Origin: F1-120-MAGs238 sp964484185 | Lineage (GTDB): Bacteria > Planctomycetota > Phycisphaerae > Phycisphaerales > UBA1924 | Direction: 5' to 3' | Length of the DNA: 64,000 bases | Assembly: GCA_964484185.1 (NCBI GenBank) | Contig: CAZAEQ010000017.1 | Coordinates: 1 to 64,000 of the forward strand | Shown here: piece by piece, positions 51,989 through 61,337 of the stretch | How positions within the stretch are numbered: the stretch's first letter is position 1 | How the letters are laid out: each line of letters begins with the position of its first letter | Made by a program: the position numbers and the translations under genes | The notes under the pieces: model-generated | The model's database searches: none | The model's input: only the letters and a program-made list of their open reading frames with translations | What the model was told of the DNA's origin: nothing

Positions 51989-52761
51989 ACCCGCCGCTGG
52001 GCGACAGGTCGGGAATGCTTGGGGCCTCGGTGCCATCGGGGGATTGGCTGGTTGATTTCGAGCCGTTCTCGTGGCAGCACGTGGCCTCGTCGAGCTTTTT
52101 TCTTGGGATCATTGCGGTACTCATTGTGCTTGGACTGCGCTGGCGTGGCACCATTCGCGAGCGTCGATTGCGACTAACTTGGGGATTCATCGCGCTGGCA
52201 ACGCAGACGTTTGAGTTGTATTGGTGGTGTCGGCCAGGGTTCTATCAGGCGCATATCAGCCTTCCAATTCACATGTGCGACCTCGCCGCGTGGTTTGCGG
52301 TTTTCTGCCTGCTGACTGATGCAAGATTGATGCAGATGTTGTTGTTCTACATCGGAATTTTTCTCTCATCGATGGCGTTCTTTACGCCGGTGCTGGAGGC
52401 TGGCGAGGGAATGAGCACGATGCGGTATTGGCTGTTTTTTATTGGCCATACGCACATTGTGGGGGCAGGGCTGTATTCCGTGGTGGTTCGCGGGTATCGC
52501 CCGACGTGGCGAGATTTTTTCCTTGTCGTCGGGCTCGGCGTCAACTACGTAGTCATCGTGACGTTCTTGAACGCGTGGCTGCACCCTGATGCGAACTACG
52601 GATTTCTTGGCAGTCGAGACAGGCAGCCTGGCGTCATACTTCTGCTGGGGTCGTATCCCATGCGAGTGGTCTGGATGTCGCTGATTGTGACCACGCTCTT
52701 TGCGATTGCGACGCTGGTCTGCCGACGTCGCGCTACGGCATCACAGCCGCAACCCTCCTAA
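51985..52761 (+). CDS. YwaF/TIGR02206-type membrane protein
   Basis: A 258-residue polytopic protein with about seven membrane segments. The pattern LPIHMCDLAAWFAVFCLL (helix with His and Asp), FFIGHTHIVGAGLYSVVV (His-x-His helix) and NYGFLGSRDRQPGVILLLGSYP resembles the TIGR02206/YwaF family of uncharacterised membrane proteins. The GTG start overlaps the rlmN stop, so it is probably translated by coupling. Function unknown. Confidence 0.75.
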   Translation: MNPPLGDRSGMLGASVPSGDWLVDFEPFSWQHVASSSFFLGIIAVLIVLGLRWRGTIRERRLRLTWGFIALATQTFELYWWCRPGFYQAHISLPIHMCDLAAWFAVFCLLTDARLMQMLLFYIGIFLSSMAFFTPVLEAGEGMSTMRYWLFFIGHTHIVGAGLYSVVVRGYRPTWRDFFLVVGLGVNYVVIVTFLNAWLHPDANYGFLGSRDRQPGVILLLGSYPMRVVWMSLIVTTLFAIATLVCRRRATASQPQPS

Positions 52762-52770
52762 CCTCCAGCG

Positions 52771-53907
52771 ATGATATTGCTCTGCCTCGCGCTCATCGCA
52801 ATTTCGCTTGCAATTTCCCTTCCCGCGACGTTCCTTATGCGTGAACTGGGACATCGCATGAATGCGCTTGATTCGGCGGGTGTTGCGGGGCAGTTGAAAG
52901 ACACCCGGCGCAAAATCCCCAATCTCGGTGGCGTGGCGATCTTCTTCGGCATCGCTATTCCGATGTTCGCGGGACTTGTGCTGGCAAAAGTTGGTGTGCC
53001 GGACGCGCTGCTAAAAGCTGTGCCGCTGCTGGAGCAGCATTTGCCCGGACTTCTGGATAAGTCGCGTGATGCGATGGTGTTACTGAGTGGACTCGCGGCG
53101 TTGCATGTCTTGGGCGTCCTGGATGACCGGCGTCCGATGGGACCGTTTATCAAACTTGCGATCATGGCGGCGATCTCGCTCGCCGTGATCTGGTTCACTG
53201 ATTCTCGATTGCTCACGATGCTTGACAGCCACGTTGGCGGACCGTGGGCATCGACGCTGGTCACGCTGGTCTGGTTTCTCATAATCATTAATGCGATGAA
53301 CTTCATGGACAACATGGATGGGTTGTCTGGCGGCGTTGGCGCGATTGCGGCCGCGTTGTTTCTAGTTGCGACCATTGTGCATGGGCAGTGGTTTGTCGCC
53401 GCGTGTCTTGCACTGCTGGTTGGCAGCTTGATGGGCTTCCTGCATTACAACTTTCCAAAAGGGAAGGGTGCGAGTATTTTCATGGGCGATGGCGGCAGCC
53501 TTGTCGTGGGATTTCTATTGGCGTTTTTGACGACACGCACGACGTATGTTGCTGATTCGGCGGTACATCCTTCGGCGTGGTACGGTGTGTTTATGCCGCT
53601 GATTGTGCTCGCGATACCGCTTTATGACTTTTGCAGCGTCGTGACGATTCGCCTGTCGCAGGGCAGGTCGCCGTTTGTCGGTGATCTTCAGCATTTTTCG
53701 CATCGGCTCGTCAAGCTTGGATTGTCAAAGCGTGCGGCGGTATTGGTGATTTACGGATTCACCGCGATAACAGGTGTTGCGGGCGTATCGCTCGCATCGC
53801 TGGCGCCGTGGCAGGCGATTCTGGTTGCGGTTCAGGTGCTGTTACTGCTTGGAGTGCTCGCGGCGTTTGAACGCGCACATGCTGTGAATGCAGGTGCCCG
53901 CACATGA
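52771..53907 (+). CDS. WecA/MraY-family polyprenyl-phosphate HexNAc-1-phosphate transferase
   Basis: A 378-residue polytopic enzyme of the polyprenyl-phosphate glycosyl-1-phosphate transferase family. Motifs are DTRRKIPNLGGVAIF (substrate loop), HVLGVLDDRRPMGP (DD pair), NAMNFMDNMDGLSGG (metal Asp) and IFMGDGGSLVVGFLLA. The C-terminal histidine motif HFSHRLVKLG is of the WecA/TagO type and not the MraY HHH cluster. It probably starts a cell-surface glycan. The next gene overlaps by ATGA. Confidence 0.88.
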   Translation: MILLCLALIAISLAISLPATFLMRELGHRMNALDSAGVAGQLKDTRRKIPNLGGVAIFFGIAIPMFAGLVLAKVGVPDALLKAVPLLEQHLPGLLDKSRDAMVLLSGLAALHVLGVLDDRRPMGPFIKLAIMAAISLAVIWFTDSRLLTMLDSHVGGPWASTLVTLVWFLIIINAMNFMDNMDGLSGGVGAIAAALFLVATIVHGQWFVAACLALLVGSLMGFLHYNFPKGKGASIFMGDGGSLVVGFLLAFLTTRTTYVADSAVHPSAWYGVFMPLIVLAIPLYDFCSVVTIRLSQGRSPFVGDLQHFSHRLVKLGLSKRAAVLVIYGFTAITGVAGVSLASLAPWQAILVAVQVLLLLGVLAAFERAHAVNAGART

Positions 53908-56204
53908 CAGAGTCAGGGGCAATCTCCGTGACACGGCCTGCGGGCTCGACTGAGACCTGGGCATTTTCGATCGTGCTTTCGGCGGCGAGCTTGCGTCTCT
54001 TGAGTTCGTTCGACCCATTTCCGTATTGGGGCGGCGATCCATTGGTTCGATTCGCGCCGCTGGTAGGGATCGGTCCTGGCATGTCTGGCGTGCTGGACAG
54101 TGTCACTCTTGCGAGTGCGGCGTTGGCGGTCTTTACATCGAGCCGGCGCGGCGTTGGTGTCTCCTGGATCTATGTGTTACTCTGGAGCATCGGAGCACTC
54201 GCGGCGTTTGCTCACATTGGTCTTAGTGCGAGCCTGACGATTCAGCACGCGTTGATCGGGCTTCCGTGGGCAGCTGCACTTGCCGCGGGACTTGCTGTGC
54301 ATGTGCTTTCGCAGGATGCTCGCAACCGCCGCATGGTGATCGCGGTGTTTGCGGGGCTCGTGGCGATCCTTACATGCAAAGCAGTGGTGCAGGTGTATAT
54401 AGAACACCCTGCGTTGCTTGAGGCGTTTAAGCACGATCGACTTGCGATATTCGCCGAGAACGGGTGGTCACCAGATTCCAGTATGGCTCGCTCGTATGAG
54501 CGTCGACTCAGCCACGCTGAAGCAACGGGCTGGATCGGACTGGCGAATCCGTTTGCAACGTTCGCGGCGATTGCTGCGACAGTCGGGTTTGCCGGGATGC
54601 TTTTTCCACTTCAGCGATCACTGCGCGATCGCGCGCCTTGGATTGTGCTCTTTGCCGCTGGCGTGTTTTCGACGTATCTCGCCGGTGCAAAAGGCGGATT
54701 GGCATCGCTTGCCCTTGGCGTGTTTCTGCTTTTTATCGCTCGTTGTATTCCGCGCTTGAAGAAGGCGGGGCCCGTGATTGGATTCGCGGTTCCATTCCTC
54801 GTATTGACTGCGGTTGCCGCACGCGGAATTGTTGGTGAACGAATCGGTGAACTCTCAATTCTCTTCCGTTCCATGTACGCTGAAGCGGCGCTCAGAATTT
54901 TTTCACAGAATCCGATCGGTGGAGTTGGCCCGGCAGGTTTCAAGGATGCGTATCTACTCGCGAAGAACCCACTGAACCCTGAGGAAGTGTCCAGCCCGCA
55001 CAGCGTGTTCCTCGATTATCTTGCGACTCTTGGAGTCGGCGGAATCGCGTGGATTGTTCTGTTACTGCTGTTCTGCATCGCCGCGGGCAAGTCTCTTTTC
55101 TCCGCATCTGACTCTTCCGCAAACGCTACTGAGACAATCGATCCCGTCACTCGCGATGATTGTCGACGCGCGATCGCAATTCTCACAATTCCAACGCTTC
55201 TCGCGGCGTGGCTTGAGACTTCAATGGCCACACCTGAGGGCCTGCTCGTGAGAGTGGGGGGGCTGGTCGTTGCCGCGGTTGTCGTCGTGATATTTCTGAA
55301 GAACATGCTCTCTGAGCGGCTGATCGCCGCGGCTTGTGGCGCGGGCGCGTTGGTTGCGATTGCACACGGACAGATTGAATTGACGCCGATCCTGCCGCAG
55401 ACGGTGTTGCTTTTTGCGATTCTGCTCGCGGCGAATCCAAGTGTGCTCGGCCACAAGGCGTTTTCGCTGGAGCGCCTGAGCCTGCTCGCGATCCCTGTTG
55501 CTCTAGGCGCTGCCTGCACGGTTGTCGTGTCGACAACGTTGATCCAATGGCAGACATATATGGGCAGTGCTGCTAAAGCCATTGAACCCATCAGCACGAT
55601 CAGGCAATTGCTCGCGATGGCACCGACTGATTCGCGGGCATTGACAGAGGCCGCGGCGGTTGCTTCTGAAAGCGCAGGACATTCGGTTACGCCCCAAGTC
55701 GCGGCGATTGAATCCGCATTGAATTCCATCGCCGGTCGGGCGGTCGATCAGGCGACGGCGGAACTGGATGCAGCTGTATTGACCAGCAACGGTGATCCGG
55801 CCACGCTTCGGGCTGCCTCGCAGTTCTATCTTCAGACAGCGGGCAAAGACGGTGCGAGGAGCTTCCGTGCAGAGGAGTTTGCCAAGCTGGCGACCATGAG
55901 CAAGCTGAGCAAGGCAACATCGTTCGCATGGGCAGGGACGATTGAGCGAGGGCTGTTTGACCAGGATAAGAAGCAAACTCGACTGGCAGCGTCAAGAGAT
56001 GCATATGCCCAGGCTGCCGCGCTTGATCCATACAGCCTGCCACCGGTGTTAAAGCTGGTCGAGCTTTCGCAAGCGATGAACGATGCAGCCAGCGCGAAGA
56101 AGTGGGCGCTGAAAGCGATTGAGCTTCATGCATTGATGCGACTCGACCCGCTCAAGGGGCTTTCAGATGAACAGCTCAAGTTGATGCAAAAGCTTGCAAA
56201 TTGA
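53904..56204 (+). CDS. O-antigen ligase/polymerase family membrane protein
   Basis: A 766-residue protein with about 12-14 membrane helices in its first ~540 residues. It includes a long loop with IGGVGPAGFKDAYLLAKN and SSPHSVFLDYLATLGV, the His-containing signature of Wzy_C (O-antigen ligase-like) proteins. The last ~230 residues are soluble and helical, TPR-like (AYAQAAALDPYSLPPVLKLVELSQ). It would polymerise or ligate polysaccharide at the outer face of the inner membrane. Last gene of the run starting with ispH. Confidence 0.82.
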   Translation: MTESGAISVTRPAGSTETWAFSIVLSAASLRLLSSFDPFPYWGGDPLVRFAPLVGIGPGMSGVLDSVTLASAALAVFTSSRRGVGVSWIYVLLWSIGALAAFAHIGLSASLTIQHALIGLPWAAALAAGLAVHVLSQDARNRRMVIAVFAGLVAILTCKAVVQVYIEHPALLEAFKHDRLAIFAENGWSPDSSMARSYERRLSHAEATGWIGLANPFATFAAIAATVGFAGMLFPLQRSLRDRAPWIVLFAAGVFSTYLAGAKGGLASLALGVFLLFIARCIPRLKKAGPVIGFAVPFLVLTAVAARGIVGERIGELSILFRSMYAEAALRIFSQNPIGGVGPAGFKDAYLLAKNPLNPEEVSSPHSVFLDYLATLGVGGIAWIVLLLLFCIAAGKSLFSASDSSANATETIDPVTRDDCRRAIAILTIPTLLAAWLETSMATPEGLLVRVGGLVVAAVVVVIFLKNMLSERLIAAACGAGALVAIAHGQIELTPILPQTVLLFAILLAANPSVLGHKAFSLERLSLLAIPVALGAACTVVVSTTLIQWQTYMGSAAKAIEPISTIRQLLAMAPTDSRALTEAAAVASESAGHSVTPQVAAIESALNSIAGRAVDQATAELDAAVLTSNGDPATLRAASQFYLQTAGKDGARSFRAEEFAKLATMSKLSKATSFAWAGTIERGLFDQDKKQTRLAASRDAYAQAAALDPYSLPPVLKLVELSQAMNDAASAKKWALKAIELHALMRLDPLKGLSDEQLKLMQKLAN

Positions 56205-56291
56205 GCAGCGTGTCAGCTGACTCTGCCACCGGAACTGACGCTTGCACGATGTCGAGGCAGTCAGAGGAGTTGGCGAGCTTGCCGAAGTGCT

Positions 56292-56326
56292 GGAAAAGAA
56301 AAGGACCCGGCACGGGCCCGGGTCCT
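56292..56326 (-). terminator. Rho-independent terminator of the large dockerin protein gene
   Basis: AGGACCCGG (56302-56310) pairs with CCGGGTCCT (56318-56326) across a seven-base loop. On the minus strand it is followed by TTTCTTTT. The stem is identical to that of the terminator at 58967-58990. Confidence 0.88.
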
Positions 56327-56349
56327 GGACGCTGTATCTGGTAACTGGA

Positions 56350-58833
56350 TCAGCAGTTGGTGCTGAAAGCTTGGACAAAGTCGAGGTAGTCAAAGAAGTC
56401 AATTACGCCGTCTCTGTTGAAGTCGGCACCGGGCTGATTTGAAGCGAAGTCGTTGACGAAGTCGAGGTAGTCGAAGAAGTCGACGATTCCATCACGGTTG
56501 TAGTCCGATGATGTGCCTACATAGAGATTGAAGGTCCCGGTGTTAGCGTTGTACCCAGCCACGCGGATCAGGTAGGTGCGACCCGCGATCACGTTCCACG
56601 TCACGTGAGAGGAGACGCCCGAGCATCCGACTTGTGCGTAATCGTCATTGCATGCGAGCTGGGTTGCACCAGCTGTGCAATCTGTGAACACTGCCAGGGA
56701 GGTGTCGAATGTGCTGCCGCAGGTATCAGCGACTCCTGTGCCGCTGCAATGGGCGGTCCAGCGATACCAGACATCGGTGGTGTCATTGAAGGTGCAAGTT
56801 GTGATATCAGTGCCGGTGGCCAGGACGTTAGATCCGGTGATGTTGCCGCTGGGGATCGCGATCGAATCTGAACAGTCGTTGTTGCGAGGGCGGATGGTGA
56901 GCTGCGCGGGACGAGTGATATCCGCGCCGCCATTGGCGCAATCGGTGAAGTGGATGGTGGCGTTATAGATGCCGACAGCGAGGGAGTTCGCCGCAGAGTT
57001 CACAGTGATTGAGACTGCACTTGAATCGGGGGTGTCATAGAGTTCATCGGCGGAGACATTCGAAGAGAGCCAGCTCGCGCCATCATCAACGGTGAAGCGA
57101 AGCCCTGTCTGACCAGTGTTTGTGAGTGTGAAGACAGTCGCGGGCGAGAACGGTCCGCCTTGAGAGCCTTCGGCAATAATGCCCGTGGCGGGCGAGACCG
57201 CGAGTGCGCCCTGCGAGAAGGTGCTGGTCGAGCCGATGTGTGTTCCCCAGCTGCCTGGCAGCCCGTGCATGCCGTTCATCCAGAAGCGACACTGATCGGC
57301 GTTGTTGTGGAAGTAATCATCCCAGTCAAGAGATGCTCCAAAGTAATCGCCCCAGCGGAAGCCGGAATAGTTCCCTGTGCCAGACCCTAGTCCCGTGGAG
57401 GAATTCACGAATGTACCGCCTTCAAAGCCGACGTAGCGACTTTCGGCGAACTCGCCCGCCGCTATACCGCAGCGAGCGAAGACCCACATCGCAGTGTCCT
57501 GGTAGTCGGCGGCGACGCTTGGGAACCAGTAATAACGTTCGGGCGAGCCAAAGACGCGGTCAAAGACAACAGCGTTGGTGCCATTGTTGATGTGGTAGAG
57601 CTGGGCGACCGAGCGCATGACAGTATCGCCAGACCAGGTGTATCCCGCGGACATGCCAGTGGAGATCATGGTGCCGGTGCCATTGCGATAGTCGCTGGCC
57701 TGGACCACGCACATAAGGCGGCAGTCGATGGTGTCGAGAGTCTGGCCGTTTGGCTGGATTGCATTGGGAGGAAGAACGTAATCAGAAACAGGGATGTCGG
57801 TTCCGACGCGGGTGTTGGCGCCGAAGGGATCAGAAATAACCCATTTAGTGAGCCTGTCGCCGCCGGTCCGGCGAGAATTGAGGAACATGGCGGTGTTGGC
57901 GTAGGCGGATTGCTGTTTAACAGCGCGCGGGAGCCGCATCGGGGTGCCATCGGGGTTGTTAAAGTTATAGTGGTCGCGGCGGTACGCGGGCGCTTCGTTG
58001 TAGACTTCGCTCTTGAGGAAAATCGTCATCCGGCTCCAGCGGAACGCGCTGGCCGTGAATTGATCGCCGGCGATATAGAGCAGATCGCTGCTGTACCCGA
58101 CATCGTAATAGTCAGGAAAGCTCTCGTTTGCGGTGCCTGCGTCCTGGACCATCTCAAAGGCGTAGTAAAACCATCCCGCGGCTCCGACGCCAATTGGATT
58201 ATTATCGCGGCTGACGGTCACGAAGATCTTGCCGTAGGAGGGAAGCGTGGGGTTTGTAACATGCCAGATCATGACCCAACGGCCATTCCAGGGATCGAAG
58301 ATAATGTGTGGATCGAAGATCTTGTAATTGGTATTGAGACTGTAAAAGTCGTTCATGTCGCGCGTGAAAATAACATTGCCGCACTTGTCGTAGACGGTGT
58401 AGTCGTCATTTACCACCTGGCAGACATAGCCGCCACCGGCAGCAACATCGGGATCGCCAGGGGTCCAGCCATTGATACTCGCACCTGCGAAGTCCTGGAA
58501 GCGGGAAGGGGCCTCCGGAAACGCCTCGTCGATGGTGACCAGGGCGGAGTTGCGGCCGGAGGCCTTAAAGACAACTTCGCCTGGGTCGGTAGTCTTGTAG
58601 ATGGCGCGAGTAGAGAAGTCGTCGTTAGTATCGCCGAAGATGACGGGCGGAACTCCTGCACCAGTGATCGGAATCGTCGGAACTTGGATTTCAGAACGCG
58701 GCGCGGGAATCGGTGGGACGGGAAGATATTTGCCCTTGGGCGGATCGATCGCGCGGGGGGTCTCAGCCATTGAAGAGCCAGCGACGGCGGCGAGTGACAG
58801 AACGGAAAGCACTGCATAGATACGCGATTTCAT
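56350..58833 (-). CDS. Large secreted protein with C-terminal EF-hand/dockerin pair
   Basis: An 827-residue protein with a signal peptide (about 1-23), a ~450-residue N-terminal region with propeller-like or sialidase-like features (IFDPHIIFDPWNGRWVMIWHV; YKTTDPG), a BACON-like beta domain near 545-640 and a Cys-rich beta domain (TCTFNDTTDVWYRWTAHC). The last 50 residues contain two EF-hand loops of the form DxNxDGxxDFFDYLDF and end STNC. Dockerin-like tails in planctomycetes are thought to anchor surface proteins. A GGAGG Shine-Dalgarno precedes the ATG at 58833. Confidence 0.8.
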   Translation of the reverse strand: MKSRIYAVLSVLSLAAVAGSSMAETPRAIDPPKGKYLPVPPIPAPRSEIQVPTIPITGAGVPPVIFGDTNDDFSTRAIYKTTDPGEVVFKASGRNSALVTIDEAFPEAPSRFQDFAGASINGWTPGDPDVAAGGGYVCQVVNDDYTVYDKCGNVIFTRDMNDFYSLNTNYKIFDPHIIFDPWNGRWVMIWHVTNPTLPSYGKIFVTVSRDNNPIGVGAAGWFYYAFEMVQDAGTANESFPDYYDVGYSSDLLYIAGDQFTASAFRWSRMTIFLKSEVYNEAPAYRRDHYNFNNPDGTPMRLPRAVKQQSAYANTAMFLNSRRTGGDRLTKWVISDPFGANTRVGTDIPVSDYVLPPNAIQPNGQTLDTIDCRLMCVVQASDYRNGTGTMISTGMSAGYTWSGDTVMRSVAQLYHINNGTNAVVFDRVFGSPERYYWFPSVAADYQDTAMWVFARCGIAAGEFAESRYVGFEGGTFVNSSTGLGSGTGNYSGFRWGDYFGASLDWDDYFHNNADQCRFWMNGMHGLPGSWGTHIGSTSTFSQGALAVSPATGIIAEGSQGGPFSPATVFTLTNTGQTGLRFTVDDGASWLSSNVSADELYDTPDSSAVSITVNSAANSLAVGIYNATIHFTDCANGGADITRPAQLTIRPRNNDCSDSIAIPSGNITGSNVLATGTDITTCTFNDTTDVWYRWTAHCSGTGVADTCGSTFDTSLAVFTDCTAGATQLACNDDYAQVGCSGVSSHVTWNVIAGRTYLIRVAGYNANTGTFNLYVGTSSDYNRDGIVDFFDYLDFVNDFASNQPGADFNRDGVIDFFDYLDFVQAFSTNC

Positions 58834-59033
58834 ATGAACCTCCGGGGAAACAACGGGCCGAAGGGTTGCGCCGCATCACATTGATGCGCGCGTCCCATCA
58901 CGTAGTAATAAGTCACCAGGTTGAGGATCTTCGAAGGGAAATATCCCTCATAAGAATGGCGTAAAAAGGACCCGGCATGGGCCGGGTCCTACGCGTTTTG
59001 AAGAGTTTTGTCGTTCGACTCCGGCGGGCGGGC
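58834..59033. other. Spacer between two dockerin protein genes
   Basis: Holds the terminator of the upstream gene (58967-58990) and, on the minus strand, the promoter region of the 827-residue protein. No coding frame. A GGGAAATATCCC-like inverted repeat lies near 58937-58948. Confidence 0.4.
58962..58990 (-). terminator. Rho-independent terminator of the WGENIGW-repeat protein gene
   Basis: AGGACCCGG (58967-58975) pairs with CCGGGTCCT (58982-58990) across a six-base loop; the minus strand then reads TTTTTAC. It lies 44 bp past the stop at 59034. Confidence 0.88.
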
Positions 59034-59696
59034 TCAGCAGCCAGAACTGAAAGCCTGTACAAAGTCCAGGTAATCAAAGAAGTCGATCACCGAGTCGTTG
59101 TTGAAGTCGGATGAAGGATCGTTGGCGGAGAATGCCTGCACAAAATCGAGGTAGTCAAAGAAGTCAATGATGCCGTCCTGATTGAAGTCAGCGGGACAAG
59201 TGATTCCGACGAAGTGGTTGGAGTCGTCGAGATTGACCCAGCCGATGTTTTCGCCCCAGGCGTACCCGCGGAGCCGAGCGGCGGCAGTGTCAAAGCGGGC
59301 CTGTTGTGCACCGGGTAGCGTCGCAAATGGGCCGAAGTTAATCCACCCAATGTTTTCACCCCACGCCATTCCGCCCAGTCGACTGTCGCCGAGTATGTTC
59401 ACTCCAAAGTCTGCGCCAGTTGCATTTGCGTATGACGAGCCATTGCCGGGCGTTCCATCGCCAAGGTTGACATACCCAACATTCTCGCACCACACAAAGC
59501 CAGACATGAAGGTGCCTGCGATGACAGCGCCTTGCGAGCCGCTGGGGCTGCCAGAGTTGCGCCAGTTCATCCACCCAATGTTCTCACCCCAGGAGTACTT
59601 GTTGGTCGCATCGACGTTGGTCTGAGCACATGCGACACCCGCAGACATGAGAGCGGCAAGAGAAGCGAAGGCCGTAGATGTCAAGCGGGTATGCAT
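59034..59696 (-). CDS. Secreted WGENIGW-repeat protein with C-terminal dockerin pair
   Basis: A 220-residue protein with a signal peptide (about 1-25, ending GVACAQ). The body has four copies of a ~40-residue repeat built round W-G/C-E-N-I/V-G-W/Y-x-N (YSWGENIGWMNW, VWCENVGYVNLG, MAWGENIGWINFG, YAWGENIGWVNLD). The C-terminus has two EF-hand loops (FNQDGIIDFFDYLDFVQAF and FNNDSVIDFFDYLDFVQAF) and ends SSGC. The EF-hand pair is close to that of the 827-residue neighbour, so both are probably anchored or exported the same way. Confidence 0.8.
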   Translation of the reverse strand: MHTRLTSTAFASLAALMSAGVACAQTNVDATNKYSWGENIGWMNWRNSGSPSGSQGAVIAGTFMSGFVWCENVGYVNLGDGTPGNGSSYANATGADFGVNILGDSRLGGMAWGENIGWINFGPFATLPGAQQARFDTAAARLRGYAWGENIGWVNLDDSNHFVGITCPADFNQDGIIDFFDYLDFVQAFSANDPSSDFNNDSVIDFFDYLDFVQAFSSGC

Positions 59697-59873
59697 TGCT
59701 GGTATCCTAGTTGAAATTGACGCGCGTTCCAAGTCTAAATGAGTGTGAGAAATTGGCATTTGGATCGGCAGAGTTTGAGGGAACTTGTGGCACTAAAGCC
59801 GTTCACTGAGGCGCTGGCGAGGTTCCGGCTATCGATTATCGGGCAGTGGGTTTTGGAGGCAATTGACCGGCAA

Positions 59874-61262
59874 TTAGTACGTGAAATTGGCCTGGGAATC
59901 GGTCGAGGCGAGGGTCGTGGCAGCGGCGTCGCCCGAAACGGCGGCGGTGAGGATGCCGGTGCGGTTAATAATCGGCCCGTAATAGTTGTTGGCCGCTATG
60001 TCCCAGTTGGTCCCGTGGCCCGAGCAGGTGTTCTTGATGATGATGTTGCCGGCAACGTCCACGTCGATCCCGCGATCGGCGGCCTCGCAGCTGTTCCCCT
60101 CGATGCGGTTGTTGGAGCCGACGACGTGGATGCTCGCCCCGTCGCTGGCGTTCAGGCCGCTCGCGTAGACAGAGTTGTCGCGGACCACGCAACTGTTATT
60201 GGCCCAGATGCCGTCGAGGGTGTTGAACCCCAGGGCGCAATTGGCGACCGTGCCAACATTGATGACAATGCCTCGGCCATTGTTGCCGTACGCCGTGCAG
60301 TGTGTAATCTCGGCGTCGGATCCGGATATGCCAGTCAAATTGTTGTACACCGAGCAGTGGGCGACCATGCCGCCGCCTGCTGTGGAGATACCGGTGGCGC
60401 CGTTATCACTCGCCGTGCAGTCTGTGACTTGACTACCAAGGCTGCCGGAGATGCCGTTGAACGAGTTCAAACGCGCTGAGCAGTTGACGATTGTGGCGCT
60501 GCGGCCGCCTTCGATTCCGTTGGAGCCATTCTCAGCAGCGGTGCTTCCGGAGATCGTGCATCCGTCGTCTGCGCTGATGCCGGCGCCGACGTTGTTGAAC
60601 GCAGAGCAGTCGGTCACGGTGCTGCCAATGCCGACCTGGATGCCGTCGCCAGTGTTCTGTGTCGCCGAGCACTTGGTGACCGAGCTGCTTTCCAGACTGC
60701 TGATTCCAATGGTGCCGTTACTAGTCGCGGAGCAGCCCGAGACCGTGCTGCCGCTGGCGGAGAGAATGCCCGCGCCAGTGTTGTCGCTGGAGAGGACGCT
60801 TTCCACGCGACAGTTGTTCGCCAGGGCAGTGCCAAGGTCTACACCATCACCGCTCCAGTTGCGTAGAGACCCGTTGATGACCGCTACGTTCGACACGCGG
60901 CTCGCCGTGATGCTGACTCCGTCGAGGGTGCCGGTGACGCCGACAAGGTCAAAGCCCATAAGGTCGAGAGTCACGCCGCTGGCGGCAATCTCGATTCCGT
61001 GGCGGCCGGCCACGCCGGTGAGATTGCCAGTTAGGTAGTACGACCCGCGCTGAGTAATTTTGAAAAGGCTGTCGGCGTCGCCAGGTGTGTTGCTCGCATT
61101 GATGGCGATCCGCGGCTCGACTTCGGCGAGAGGTTTGGCACTGGACGCAACCGGCCCGGCAGGCGGGTTCAGTGGACCCGCATGAGCGAGTCTGGCAGCC
61201 ATGAAACAGAACAGCGCAATGGTGCGGCAACTAGTTACGAAGTGAGGATGGATGCGACTCAT
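59874..61262 (-). CDS. Secreted right-handed beta-helix protein (copy 1)
   Basis: A 462-residue protein with a signal peptide (about 1-28) and a conserved N-terminal segment: a PNPPAGP-type linker, EVEPRIAINASNTPGDADSLFKI, then GSYYLTGNL. About a dozen beta-helix coils of 22-24 residues follow (NTGDGIQVGIGSTVTDCSAFN type). Such proteins are predicted surface or periplasmic parallel beta-helices, often with polysaccharide-binding or lyase-like folds, but no catalytic residues can be named. AGGAG lies eight bases before the ATG at 61262. A paralogue follows upstream on the same strand. Confidence 0.82.
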   Translation of the reverse strand: MSRIHPHFVTSCRTIALFCFMAARLAHAGPLNPPAGPVASSAKPLAEVEPRIAINASNTPGDADSLFKITQRGSYYLTGNLTGVAGRHGIEIAASGVTLDLMGFDLVGVTGTLDGVSITASRVSNVAVINGSLRNWSGDGVDLGTALANNCRVESVLSSDNTGAGILSASGSTVSGCSATSNGTIGISSLESSSVTKCSATQNTGDGIQVGIGSTVTDCSAFNNVGAGISADDGCTISGSTAAENGSNGIEGGRSATIVNCSARLNSFNGISGSLGSQVTDCTASDNGATGISTAGGGMVAHCSVYNNLTGISGSDAEITHCTAYGNNGRGIVINVGTVANCALGFNTLDGIWANNSCVVRDNSVYASGLNASDGASIHVVGSNNRIEGNSCEAADRGIDVDVAGNIIIKNTCSGHGTNWDIAANNYYGPIINRTGILTAAVSGDAAATTLASTDSQANFTY

Positions 61263-61337
61263 GAATGAAGCTCCTGAGGAATTGGGTATCTACACAGATA
61301 AGCGAGAACTGATCGTCTAAAGCTAAAAAGTAATTGC

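Noticed and set aside
57592..58773. 393-residue plus-strand open frame
   Set aside because: Antisense to the 827-residue secreted protein, which has a signal peptide, Shine-Dalgarno and terminator on the other strand.
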